The translations under genes and the position numbers were made by a program. 13,207 bases of DNA from Flavobacteriales bacterium (GTDB lineage: Bacteria > Bacteroidota > Bacteroidia > Flavobacteriales > Crocinitomicaceae), in NCBI GenBank assembly GCA_947375085.1, contig CANCEQ010000074.1, forward strand, positions 1 to 13,207, in the 5' to 3' direction. Under the pieces are notes generated by a model. The model did no database searches. It was not told the DNA's origin and worked only from the letters and a program-made list of their open reading frames with translations. This document shows, piece after piece, positions 1-8,400 of the stretch (positions are counted from its first letter, which is position 1; each line of letters begins with the position of its first letter).

Positions 1-1
1 T

Positions 2-643
2 ACTGAAAATATTTCTAGAAAACAATTTTATTTAGAAAATGTTGGAAAAGGAGGTTTACACGTCTATTGCAAAAAGGGATACTATTATTTTAAACCACAT
101 CAGTACAAAAACATAAAAATCGAAGGTAATAAAGTAAAACTTATTCGCCAAAGTGATGCCATTTTTTTACCTGTAAACATGAATGAGAAAGAGGTATATG
201 TACATCTAAAACCGACAGGTAAGAAATGGAGAATCCATATTATCATGCCTGGAACTAATAGTTATATTAAAACCACTGCAATTCAAAACTCATTCAAGCA
301 ATTAGGAATAAATACACCTGAAGCAATTATGAATACTTTATTTAGACCATTCCCTTTAGATAGTGGTAGTTTTCTTAAATATCCAGCAATGCTAGAAGTT
401 TGGACATTGACTTTCTTTTTAATACTATCTATCATCTTTGTTCGAAAACTTGATGCTTATTCAAAAAATTTAATTGCATGCCTATTAATTTTCTCAATTG
501 CTTTAGCATTATTAATTGGTTGGACAACTCCTGTTACTGGTGCAATTGTTCGCTTTAGATTTCCTATTCAATTAGCCCTTTTTATTGTTGGAGCAATATT
601 AATAGATTACGAAAAATTATTAAAAAAAATCAAACATGAATAA
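2..643 (+). CDS. C-terminal part of a polytopic membrane protein (5' end outside window)
   Basis: The frame is open from position 2 with no start required, so this is the last 213 codons of a gene entering from the left; the ATG at 179 is probably internal. The first ~115 residues are a hydrophilic, beta-rich-looking stretch, followed by LFRPFPLD and three hydrophobic segments (about residues 134-153, 161-180 and 190-208 of the visible part). Between the last two lies TTPVTGAIVRFRFP, and the protein ends in a lysine-rich cytoplasmic-looking tail. The LFRPF / TTP..GAxVRFR pattern recalls uncharacterised multi-span membrane proteins found near polysaccharide genes in Bacteroidota; that is recollection, not a search, and no function should be assigned. 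The stop overlaps the start of the downstream dehydrogenase by 8 nt, so the two are probably translated from one mRNA. Confidence 0.75.
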   Translation, partial: TENISRKQFYLENVGKGGLHVYCKKGYYYFKPHQYKNIKIEGNKVKLIRQSDAIFLPVNMNEKEVYVHLKPTGKKWRIHIIMPGTNSYIKTTAIQNSFKQLGINTPEAIMNTLFRPFPLDSGSFLKYPAMLEVWTLTFFLILSIIFVRKLDAYSKNLIACLLIFSIALALLIGWTTPVTGAIVRFRFPIQLALFIVGAILIDYEKLLKKIKHE

Positions 644-1397
644 ATACGTTTTTATTACAGGAGCAACTTCAGGATTTGGGGAAGCATGCGCGACTATTTT
701 TGCTAAATATGGATGGAATCTGATAATTACAGGTAGAAGAGAAAATCGATTAGTTGAGCTTTCAGAACGATTAGTAAAAACGTATGATATAAAGGTTAGT
801 TCTTTATGCTTTGATGTTCGAAATTTAGAAGAAGTCAATAATTCAGTTGATTCACTTCCTCTTGAAATAAAAAATTCAATTGAAATTTTAATCAACAATG
901 CAGGACTAGCTGTAGGTAGAGGTCCGATAGATACTGGATTAATTGAAGACTGGGAAAGAATGATTGATACAAATATTAAAGGACTATTATATATCTCAAA
1001 AGCAATTATACCTTTTCTTAAACAAAACAAAAAGGGACATATTTTCAACCTTGGAAGTATTGCTGGTAAAGAAGTTTATCCTGGAGGAAATGTTTACTGC
1101 GCAACAAAACATGCAGTTGACGCCCTTTCAAAAGCCATGCGAATTGATTTAGTAGAGCATTCAATTAAGGTAACAAATATTGCCCCAGGAGCAGCAGACA
1201 CAGAATTTTCAATTGTTCGATTTAAAGGTGATAAAGATACCGCAACAAGTGTATATGATGGCTTTGAACCATTAGTTGCTCAAGATATTGCAGAAACGAT
1301 TTATTTTGTAGCTACACGTCCTCAACATGTAACGATTAACGATTTAACAATTATGCCAACAGCTCAAGCATCTGCAACTGTTCTTTGGAAAAGTTAA
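636..1397 (+). CDS. Short-chain dehydrogenase/reductase, YdfG-like (NADP-dependent 3-hydroxy acid dehydrogenase)
   Basis: A 253-residue classical SDR, the usual family length. The Rossmann dinucleotide motif TGATSGFG is at residues 8-15, TGRR at 32-35 (basic residues after beta-2, favouring NADP(H)), NNAG at 87-90, the structural Asn at 113, and the catalytic triad is Ser141, Tyr154 and Lys158 (YCATK). The match to E. coli YdfG runs along the whole protein: LPxE..IEILINNAGLAxG, EDWExMIDTNxKGL, GGNVYxATK, TEFSxVRFKGD and a C-terminal INxLxxMPxxQ. YdfG oxidises L-allo-threonine, serine and 3-hydroxy acids and reduces malonic semialdehyde; the substrate here is inferred from similarity only. The ATG lies inside the upstream membrane-protein gene (8-nt overlap), suggesting translational coupling. 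Its 3' end is 5 nt from the convergent bioF. SDR assignment is very secure, YdfG-type likely, exact substrate unknown. Confidence 0.9.
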   Translation: MNKYVFITGATSGFGEACATIFAKYGWNLIITGRRENRLVELSERLVKTYDIKVSSLCFDVRNLEEVNNSVDSLPLEIKNSIEILINNAGLAVGRGPIDTGLIEDWERMIDTNIKGLLYISKAIIPFLKQNKKGHIFNLGSIAGKEVYPGGNVYCATKHAVDALSKAMRIDLVEHSIKVTNIAPGAADTEFSIVRFKGDKDTATSVYDGFEPLVAQDIAETIYFVATRPQHVTINDLTIMPTAQASATVLWKS

Positions 1398-1407
1398 TTT
1401 GTTTAAC
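1393..1407. repeat. Small inverted repeat spanning two convergent stop codons
   Basis: GTTAA-TTTGT-TTAAC is a perfect 5-bp inverted repeat with a 5-nt loop. The left arm contains the TAA stop of the dehydrogenase and the right arm the TAA stop of bioF on the opposite strand. The stem is AT-rich and too weak to be called a terminator with confidence. Confidence 0.3.
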
Positions 1408-2476
1408 CTAATACCTGAATTAATTTATCAATCTCTTCTTTTGTATTAAAGGAATGCAAACAAATTCGAATTCCTTCACTACCAACAGGAACAGTAGGTG
1501 AAAAAATAGGCTTAACCGCTAGGTTAATTGCTTGAATTTTTTCAGCTATTACTTTCGTTTTCACAATGTCACCTATTTTAATTAACTGAATAGGTGATTT
1601 TTCATCTGACACACATTTTTTTGAATCTATTTTAGAACGGAAATAGGCAATATTTTCATAAAGATTCTTTTGTTCTTCTTCAATTAATTCATTTTGAAGA
1701 ATTGATACAATTCTAGAATATGCCTCAGGAGGTAATGCGGTAGTGTAAATAAATGATCTTGAAAAGTTAATTAAATAATCTTTTACATTTTGATGAGTTA
1801 AAATACAAGCACCATGAGATCCAAAAGCTTTACCAAACGTTATTAATCTAGCAAAAATTTTACTCTGAAGATTCAATTGGTAAACCAATCCTTTTCCATT
1901 TTCCCCAAATACACCTCCTGAATGCGCCTCATCTACAATAAGATACACTTTGTATTTTTCACACAATTCTGAAATCTTCAATAAAGGAGAGATATCCCCA
2001 TCCATTGAATACAAAGATTCCACAACAACATATTTAACTCCTTCAAATTGAGCTAATTTCGATTCTAAATCGTTCAAATCATTGTGCTTAAATGATTTAG
2101 AATTAGCAAAACTTAATCGAACGCCATCACGAATACTTGCGTGAATAAATTCATCATATAAAACTAAATCTCCCCTTTGAGGAATCGAACTAAAAAAACC
2201 TAAATTAGCATCATAACCAGAATTAAAAACCAAAGCGGCTTTTGATTCAAAAAATTCAGCTAAATAACTTTCTGCTTTTAACGCTTCTTTTGAAGTTCCC
2301 GAAATCAATCTAGAACCTGTACTTCCAAAAGTTGGGGCATCAGAAGTTGATTTCAATTTAGAAAACCCAAGATAATCATTTGAGTAAAAATCAATATATC
2401 CATCAAACGAAGAAAGGGAACGTAACGTCCCCTCATCTATTCTTTTATTTAATTTATCTTGAAGTTTTTGATCCAC
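1403..2476 (-). CDS. bioF: 8-amino-7-oxononanoate synthase (KAPA synthase)
   Basis: PLP-dependent alpha-oxoamine synthase that condenses pimeloyl-thioester with alanine in the first step of biotin ring assembly. At 357 residues it is slightly short for the family. Visible motifs: SNDYLG (32-37), GSTGSRLISG (51-60), His112 in DEFIHAS (stacks on PLP), ESLYSMDGD (153-161), DEAHS (182-186, the Asp contacting the PLP ring nitrogen), the Schiff-base lysine Lys216 in TFGKAFG, and the C-terminal SPTVPxG..GIRICLH block. The start is a GTG directly after the bioB stop; there is no other Met before the conserved core and the N-terminus has a normal length, so GTG is accepted. Relatives with the same fold are Kbl (2-amino-3-ketobutyrate CoA ligase) and serine palmitoyltransferase; the position immediately after bioB favours BioF. 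Translation probably depends on ribosomes finishing bioB. Confidence 0.9.
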   Translation of the reverse strand: MDQKLQDKLNKRIDEGTLRSLSSFDGYIDFYSNDYLGFSKLKSTSDAPTFGSTGSRLISGTSKEALKAESYLAEFFESKAALVFNSGYDANLGFFSSIPQRGDLVLYDEFIHASIRDGVRLSFANSKSFKHNDLNDLESKLAQFEGVKYVVVESLYSMDGDISPLLKISELCEKYKVYLIVDEAHSGGVFGENGKGLVYQLNLQSKIFARLITFGKAFGSHGACILTHQNVKDYLINFSRSFIYTTALPPEAYSRIVSILQNELIEEEQKNLYENIAYFRSKIDSKKCVSDEKSPIQLIKIGDIVKTKVIAEKIQAINLAVKPIFSPTVPVGSEGIRICLHSFNTKEEIDKLIQVLG

Positions 2477-3574
2477 CTATAAATTCTCTACAGTAGAAAC
2501 TTTTCTCGGTTCAAATCCAGCCTCTTTCGCCGCTAATAAATCAGCTGCTCTTTGAGCCTCTTTCGCTTTTCTCGCATCAATGATTGCATCGGGATGAGTC
2601 ACCGGTTTTTCACCATCAGCAAATGCCGCTTTTGGTATCAATCCTAATATTTCAAACATCTCTTTATCCTCATTGAATTCAGGATTTGGTGTTGTCAATA
2701 ATTTATCTCCAGCAAAAATAGAACTTGCTCCTGCCATAAAACACAATGCTTGACCTTCCATACTCATTTTAGTTCTTCCTGCTGAAAGTCGAACAACTGA
2801 TTCTGGAAAAGCGATTCTTGTCGTTGCAACCATACGAATTAACTCCCATTGTTCGATTGGTTTTTGATCTTCTAAGGGAGTACCTTCAATAGCAACTAAA
2901 GCATTAATCGGAATAGAATCTGGTGGAGTTTCCATTTCAACATAACTCATTAAAAGTCCTACTCTATCTTCAATAGCCTCACCCATACCAATAATTCCTC
3001 CAGAACAAACAGTAATACCAGCTTTACGCGCATTTTCAATCGTGTTTAAACGGTCTTCGTATTCTCTTGTTGAAATTACATCTCCGTAAAATTCTTTTGA
3101 AGTATCTAAATTATGATTATAGGCAAACAACCCAGCATTTTTCAAACGTTTAGCTTGATCTTCATTCATCATACCCAACGTACAACAAACTTCCATATCT
3201 AAATCATTTACAGCCTGAACCATTTCAACAACATTATCAAAATCTTTGTTATCTCTAACTTCTCTCCATGCAGCTCCCATACACAAACGAGATGAACCAT
3301 TTGCTTTCGCATTTTTAGCTTGTTCAATAACAGATTCAACTGTCATCAATTTATGAGCCTCAACATCAGTATGATAACGTGCAGCCTGAGGACAATACCC
3401 ACAATCTTCAGAACAACCTCCTGTTTTGATACTCAATAAAGAAGACATTTGAACTTCTCTAGGATTATGAAATTGACGGTGAATTGTAGCTGCTTCAAAA
3501 ACCAATTCTAAAAGAGGTTTATTATATAAAGCTAGCAACGTCTCTTTTGTATTATAAGCTGGATTTACTTTCAT
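2477..3574 (-). CDS. bioB: Biotin synthase
   Basis: Radical SAM enzyme inserting sulfur into dethiobiotin, the last step of biotin synthesis. From the ATG at 3574 it is 365 residues. The SAM-cluster motif CxxxCxxC is Cys54, Cys58 and Cys61 (GGCSEDCGYCPQ). The [2Fe-2S] cluster ligands match E. coli BioB by eye: Cys98 (SSRLCMGAAWR), Cys130 (EVCCTLG), Cys190 (TVCSGGI) and Arg267 (VRLSAGR). YNHNLDTS and NPEFNEDKEM are also conserved. An in-frame ATG 11 codons upstream (3607) is rejected, because the -7 promoter box TATCTTTG lies between the two ATGs; the shorter protein also begins close to the usual family start. The C-terminus (FEPRKV..) has a normal ending, followed by TAG and at once the GTG of bioF. 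This gene has its own promoter, so bioB-bioF can be expressed apart from the ispF gene upstream. Confidence 0.96.
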   Translation of the reverse strand: MKVNPAYNTKETLLALYNKPLLELVFEAATIHRQFHNPREVQMSSLLSIKTGGCSEDCGYCPQAARYHTDVEAHKLMTVESVIEQAKNAKANGSSRLCMGAAWREVRDNKDFDNVVEMVQAVNDLDMEVCCTLGMMNEDQAKRLKNAGLFAYNHNLDTSKEFYGDVISTREYEDRLNTIENARKAGITVCSGGIIGMGEAIEDRVGLLMSYVEMETPPDSIPINALVAIEGTPLEDQKPIEQWELIRMVATTRIAFPESVVRLSAGRTKMSMEGQALCFMAGASSIFAGDKLLTTPNPEFNEDKEMFEILGLIPKAAFADGEKPVTHPDAIIDARKAKEAQRAADLLAAKEAGFEPRKVSTVENL

Positions 3575-3593
3575 CTTGTTTATTTTTGTGGTA

Positions 3594-3601
3594 CAAAGAT
3601 A
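3594..3601 (-). promoter_or_regulatory. bioB promoter -7 box (TATCTTTG)
   Basis: On the minus strand TATCTTTG matches the Bacteroidota -7 consensus TAnnTTTG exactly, 19 nt upstream of the chosen bioB ATG. No clear TTTG -33 box is visible at the usual ~19-nt distance; that region is occupied by the palindrome at 3604-3635. A weak -33 element is compatible with a regulated promoter, but this is inference. Confidence 0.7.
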
Positions 3602-3603
3602 AA

Positions 3604-3635
3604 GCATTGTACCGAGATTATTAAATCGGTAATGC
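3604..3635. repeat. Imperfect palindrome between ispF and bioB: operator or ispF terminator
   Basis: On the plus strand the arms are GCATT-gt-ACCGA and TCGGT-AATGC, separated by a 10-nt AT-rich loop: 10 paired bases with a 2-nt bulge in one arm. It lies within 2 nt of the bioB -7 box, over the place where a -33 box would sit. Read on the minus strand it is a hairpin followed by TTTATCTTTG, which could terminate ispF transcription; read on the plus strand it is followed by a T-run (TATTTTTT), but no plus-strand gene ends there. It does not match the BirA operator (TTGT-type arms with GTTxACAA) that I know from other bacteria. Confidence 0.55.
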
Positions 3636-3678
3636 TATTTTTTAAATGCCTTTACTTCTTTTTTAATAATTACAAACT

Positions 3679-4158
3679 CTATGCTTTATTCAAAAGACAA
3701 ACTGCATATGCCTTAATTGCTTTGCCTTCTCCAAACGAATCGACTTTTTCATGCGTGGTAGCTTTTAAGGAAACAGCATCAGGGTCTACATTTAATATTG
3801 ATGCTAAAATCTCTTGCATTTCTGGTATATGTGGATTCAATTTTGGTTTTTCAAGTATCACTGTACAATCAATATTTATGACACTATACCCTTTATTTTT
3901 AATTAAAGTCACTACATCTTTCAAAAGAATTTTACTGTCAATCCCCTTGTATTGAGGATCAGTATCAGAAAAATGAAATCCGATATCTCTTAAATTAGCT
4001 GCTCCTAAAAGCGCATCACAAATTGCATGAATCAATACATCTGCATCAGAGTGACCAACTGCACCAAATTCAGAAGGAATTTGTTTACCTCCTATAAAAA
4101 GCAAATGTCCATCCGCTAAACGGTGGACATCAACTCCAAAACCTATTCTAATATTCAT
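3679..4158 (-). CDS. ispF: 2-C-methyl-D-erythritol 2,4-cyclodiphosphate synthase
   Basis: MEP-pathway enzyme that cyclises CDP-methylerythritol 2-phosphate to MEcPP, releasing CMP, in isoprenoid precursor synthesis. It is 159 residues, the standard length, acting as a cytosolic trimer. The metal-binding residues correspond to E. coli Asp8/His10/His42: here Asp10 and His12 in GxDVHR and His44 in VLIHAICDALLGA. The signatures GHSDADVL (35-42), FSDTDPQYKG (63-72) and KATTHEKV..FGEGKAI (132-148) are all present. The ATG lies 5 nt after the porV stop, with no promoter-like box in the gap, so it is probably the distal gene of a porU-porV-ispF transcript. Confidence 0.96.
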   Translation of the reverse strand: MNIRIGFGVDVHRLADGHLLFIGGKQIPSEFGAVGHSDADVLIHAICDALLGAANLRDIGFHFSDTDPQYKGIDSKILLKDVVTLIKNKGYSVINIDCTVILEKPKLNPHIPEMQEILASILNVDPDAVSLKATTHEKVDSFGEGKAIKAYAVCLLNKA

Positions 4159-4163
4159 TTCTA

Positions 4164-5420
4164 TTATTTTTCTTCCTTTGTAACAGAATCACCAAAGGTA
4201 TATCTTAAAGTAAATCGAATTGTATTTGCTAATGGACTATTTTTACCACTTACAGAAACTAAATAAGACATGTCAATACCTAAATTATTGTATTTAAATC
4301 CAGCTCCAAAATTCACATACTTTCTATTTCCTTTATTTTTGCTTTCATGAAAATAACCAGTTCTTAATGCAAAAACATCATTATACCAATACTCCAAGCC
4401 TGTTGCTATATTAATTTCAGATAATTCTTCTTTCAATTTTGTCCCTTTAACTACTTGATAAGTACCATCAGAATTTTGAACATCATTTCCAGATGCATCC
4501 TTAACCAATGTACCAGGAGCATCATGAAATGATTGTAACATCCCAGCTATAACACCAATATCATTATTTTTACCAGAAGCAATTGTAGTTCCATCTGGAG
4601 CAAATATAGGAGGTGTTGGCACCAATAACTTCTGAAGTTCAAAAGCTAACAACAAACTATTATACTTATCAATTTCAGCTTTATACGAAGAAGCAATCTT
4701 AATATTCATAGGTAAAAAATCTCTTCTAGAATTTTCTGAATAAGCAATTTTATTCCCTATACTATTTAAAGTTGTTGCAAAAACAAAGTCTCCATTTGTA
4801 GATCCAATTTTAGCATTTTCACTAAAATAAGTAAATGAAATATCAGCTGCACCAGCAACACCAGCTTTAGTGTTAACACCACCAGTTACCAAACCTCCTG
4901 TTAAGTTTGAATATGCAAAATCAGCATTTACACCAACACTCATTTTTCTACTTAATTTAAAAGCATAAGCACCTGTAATTTCATATTCACTTGGCTTATC
5001 ATTTCTAATTAAACCACCAGCATTGTCGGTAAATGTAATCTCACCCAAACTAAAATATCTCAACGACCCTCCAATAGTATGTTTATCGCTTAGTTTTGCA
5101 TATCCAGAAACATAAGACAAACTTATGTCATTCGTCAACTGTCTTAACCAAGGAACATAAGACAAACCAATTTCTCCTTTTTTCTTTGCAAAACTCAACA
5201 TTGACGTGTTCCAGTAAATCGAAGTAGAATTTGGACTCAAAGCTGTACCTGCTTCTCCCATTCCTCCAGCTCTAGAATCTGGAGTGATAGATAAAAAAGG
5301 TAATGCAGTAGTAATAGAATTTAATTGTAAATCACTTTTAGTTTGTGTATCCGTTTTTTGAGAAATTGAAAACTCAGAAAAGAATACTAGAAATAACACA
5401 CATACAAGAATATGTTTCAT
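4164..5420 (-). CDS. porV: T9SS outer-membrane shuttle/attachment protein PorV (LptO)
   Basis: FadL-like beta-barrel protein of the T9SS. In studied species PorV receives cargo from the SprA translocon, carries it to the attachment complex and works with PorU there. From the ATG at 5420 it is 418 residues. Residues 1-20 are a signal peptide (lysine/histidine, then a hydrophobic run, ending near SISQ). The family signature follows: PFLSITPDSRAGGMGEAGTA (41-60), then IYWNTSMLSF and SYVPWLRQL, with alternating amphipathic strands and a final RFTLRYTFG strand. The longest open frame starts at a TTG (5447) nine codons upstream, but that TTG is part of the -7 box TATATTTG, so ATG 5420 is preferred. 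It follows porU on the same strand after a 61-nt gap and precedes ispF by 5 nt. Loop regions rich in Gly/Asn/Asp (about residues 305-325) are probably extracellular. Confidence 0.93.
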   Translation of the reverse strand: MKHILVCVLFLVFFSEFSISQKTDTQTKSDLQLNSITTALPFLSITPDSRAGGMGEAGTALSPNSTSIYWNTSMLSFAKKKGEIGLSYVPWLRQLTNDISLSYVSGYAKLSDKHTIGGSLRYFSLGEITFTDNAGGLIRNDKPSEYEITGAYAFKLSRKMSVGVNADFAYSNLTGGLVTGGVNTKAGVAGAADISFTYFSENAKIGSTNGDFVFATTLNSIGNKIAYSENSRRDFLPMNIKIASSYKAEIDKYNSLLLAFELQKLLVPTPPIFAPDGTTIASGKNNDIGVIAGMLQSFHDAPGTLVKDASGNDVQNSDGTYQVVKGTKLKEELSEINIATGLEYWYNDVFALRTGYFHESKNKGNRKYVNFGAGFKYNNLGIDMSYLVSVSGKNSPLANTIRFTLRYTFGDSVTKEEK

Positions 5421-5444
5421 AAAATATATTTTTTTACACTTTGA

Positions 5445-5452
5445 CAAATATA
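5445..5452 (-). promoter_or_regulatory. porV promoter -7 box (TATATTTG)
   Basis: The minus strand carries an exact TAnnTTTG match 24 nt upstream of the porV ATG, in the 61-nt gap after porU. No convincing -33 TTTG is seen at the normal distance. It implies porV can be transcribed separately from porU, which may help supply PorV in excess over the sortase. Confidence 0.6.
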
Positions 5453-5481
5453 TACGTAATTCAGCAACTTTTATTGTATTG

Positions 5482-8400
5482 CTATTTTAATATTACTAAT
5501 TTTTCTATTTTTTCATCCGTTTTTCCTTCTGAAGATTTCACTTTTAACTTATAAACATAAACTCCAGTTCCAAGTTTGTCTCCATATTCATCCAATCCAT
5601 CCCAAATAATACCTTCACTTCTAAAACCATTCGTTAAAACCAATTGATTAATCGTTTTTATCAATTTACCTGAAATAGTGAAAATTTGAATCTGAACTTC
5701 TAAATCATTGCAAATTTGATTGTGTTCAAAATAAAATTGAGTTCTAGTTGAAAATGGATTAGGATAATTCAGCACGTGATCTAAAGCTAAGTCTTGTTTA
5801 TCTTGAACGATAAAATCAATTGTATTTTGACTAGAATTATCATTAACATCCCAAGCTTTTATAGTTAAAGTATGTCTTCCCAATGATAAATTAGAAAAAT
5901 TATACTGAATAGATCCTGATTTATAAGTATCTAAATCAGAACTATAATAGTCATTTAAAACAAGAGGCTTTGATGTATTTTGATCAATAATCGCAACGAT
6001 ATCGTGACCAATTCCATTACCTACCATATTTATTCCATTTTCATCGAACAAATTCACCATCAAAACTGGATTTTCATCAGTGATTCCACCACTTACAAAA
6101 TTTTTATTATTTAAATAGAGTGAAATTTCAGGTCCTTCTGTATCAACAATTCCATTATGATCAATACCACCAACAATAACATTCGTATCCATACCAGAAG
6201 CATCAATTAATTGATTATCGGCATAATAACTAATTTTCCCTTTCCCATATGAAAAGTCAATATCTTTAGGTACAATAAATGAAAATTCAAAATATCCATT
6301 TTTTACTGATGCCTTCCCTTTAAACAAAGCATTTTTTTGAAGTTCAAAATTAATGATTGGAGAAGTTGGATCTTGACCTAAAGTATTATTAATCTTTGAT
6401 TTATCAAAAAAGGTAGGTGAAAGTGTCCCATTAAAATTCAATAATTTATTAGCTGTAAAATCTTCGATATGCCCTTTAATAATCACCTTACTTAAAGCTT
6501 TTATTGTATCTACTCCATCAATAAGTGGATTTTTAGAATTTATACTATCTGTTACAACTCGCATTTCAGGAAGCGCTAATCGTAAAGCGGGATCTCCTAT
6601 TAATGTAAAACTTCTTTTATTATCTGAAGAACCAGATGCATTTTTAGTATTCATCATTATCTGACCAAAAGTCAATGGTTTATTATTCAGATCTCTCGAA
6701 AAAACATTTTCATAAAACTTCTTACCTGTAATTGTATTAACTCCAAAAAATACAGATCTCGTCGTTGTCATAAGCGCAATTGCACCTCCATAAGGATTTA
6801 AAGATGCCCATTCACCAGCTGAAACACGAGATGGGTCATCATATTTTGTAAATTCACATGTAGCAGTTACCATTAAATTTAAAGTATTAACATTTTTCCA
6901 ATTTTGAATTTGAGAAGTAGTAATAACCCTTTCTTCCGCTACCCCCGTCTCCCCGCCATGACCAACATAATTCACTACTAAAGCTCCTCTTTCAACCCTA
7001 TCTGTAATAGCATTAAATACATCTGGATATCTTTGTCCTCCGGCATTTGAAATTTGAGGATAAGCATCCAAATAAATTTTATCAATATTAATTTCAGGAT
7101 TGTTCTTCTTAATGTAAAGTGAATTTGGTTCAGCATCTTCATAAATAAAATAGCCATTTTCTTCATCATCTGAAAGAAGTATCGTTTTCAACCTCCAATC
7201 TCCAAATGTAGAATTACTTATACTTTTACCACCGCAACAATTAGAATTATTTGCAGAAAATAAATTAGTTCCATTTTTTAAATAGTGTTCTATTTTATCC
7301 ACTTGCTGCTTAGCAATTGTTTGATTTGAAATCAACAATCTTCCTATTCCAATATCTAATAAATCAGAAGATTCGATTGCCTCATTATCATCATACATTC
7401 CATAATAATCATCTGAAACCATAGCCGAAATTGAATTCTCAGAATTTAAAACCTGATAAGTAGGTATATAATTATTATTGTTAGGTAATCTATTTTTTGG
7501 GTCGTATGTACCATCTCCAAACAACAATAAAAACTTTGGAGATAAAGCTGAATTAGACTTAGAACGATCATAAAACATTTTGCCAAAACTTCTTATTGCA
7601 GTTGGATCTAGCATACCTGAACTAAACTCATTATATACTTGTCCAGTTGTAACAACATGAACAAGTAAACCAGTATTTCTATGAAGATCTGCTAATCTGT
7701 TTGCTTGAGAAATAAAATCAGGATGAGTGACAATTAAATAATCTGCTTGAGGTAAAGCATGTAAATTTTGATTTTCAATTTTCCCAACTCGATTAGGAAC
7801 CTTAAAATTCAAATTATCAAATGCGACAAACTCCCTAAGTGTATCAGTTAAAAGTTGAAATGAGTATGAAGAGCCAACTAAATTTCCATTAATAAATTTA
7901 GGAAAATGTTTATCTGAAATATCAAGCACTTTGATATTAACCGGGACATTCTTAATAGTAAAACTACTTACATTTCCTGCACCAACAGACTTTATATCTC
8001 GAAAATTAAAATTAGTACCGTTAAACACTAAATTTCTACGAGCATTTATTGAAATTCTATCTAGATAAACTTTTGTAACAGGTGAATTTCTAGTAATACT
8101 TATTTTAAAAGGAATTTTTTCAGGAGGATTTGATAAAAACATTGACAAATCAGATCTTGCAAAATCACCACTTGGCAAAGTAGTAGATTTCAAAATAGTT
8201 TCATTGACTATAAAAGATTGATTTGTACCAACATTCGTTTCTGAATTAGAAGCAATAGAAACATCAAATTGAACTTCATCACTAGTAATATTGGGAATCT
8301 CAAAATTAAAAGTTTGGATTAAATTTTCATCAAATTTTTCACCATACCACCTTTGACCACCTCCTACTAAAGAAATAAGATCATTTTCATGAACATCAAA

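Noticed and set aside
620..1048. Minus-strand open frame of 142 codons opposite the dehydrogenase
   Set aside because: It lies wholly across a clear SDR gene and shows no domain or start context of its own.
1403..2476. Kbl (glycine C-acetyltransferase) or serine palmitoyltransferase instead of BioF
   Set aside because: The fold is shared, but direct linkage to bioB makes BioF the better call.
3604..3635. Classical BirA operator upstream of bioB
   Set aside because: The palindrome arms (GCATT..ACCGA) and 10-nt spacing do not match the TTGT-type BirA site.
3632..3955. Plus-strand open frame of 107 codons
   Set aside because: It is antisense to ispF, whose catalytic residues and motifs are intact; the peptide has no recognisable features.
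6978..7169. Minus-strand 63-codon frame inside porU
   Set aside because: It is a shifted frame of the PorU catalytic domain region and low in complexity.
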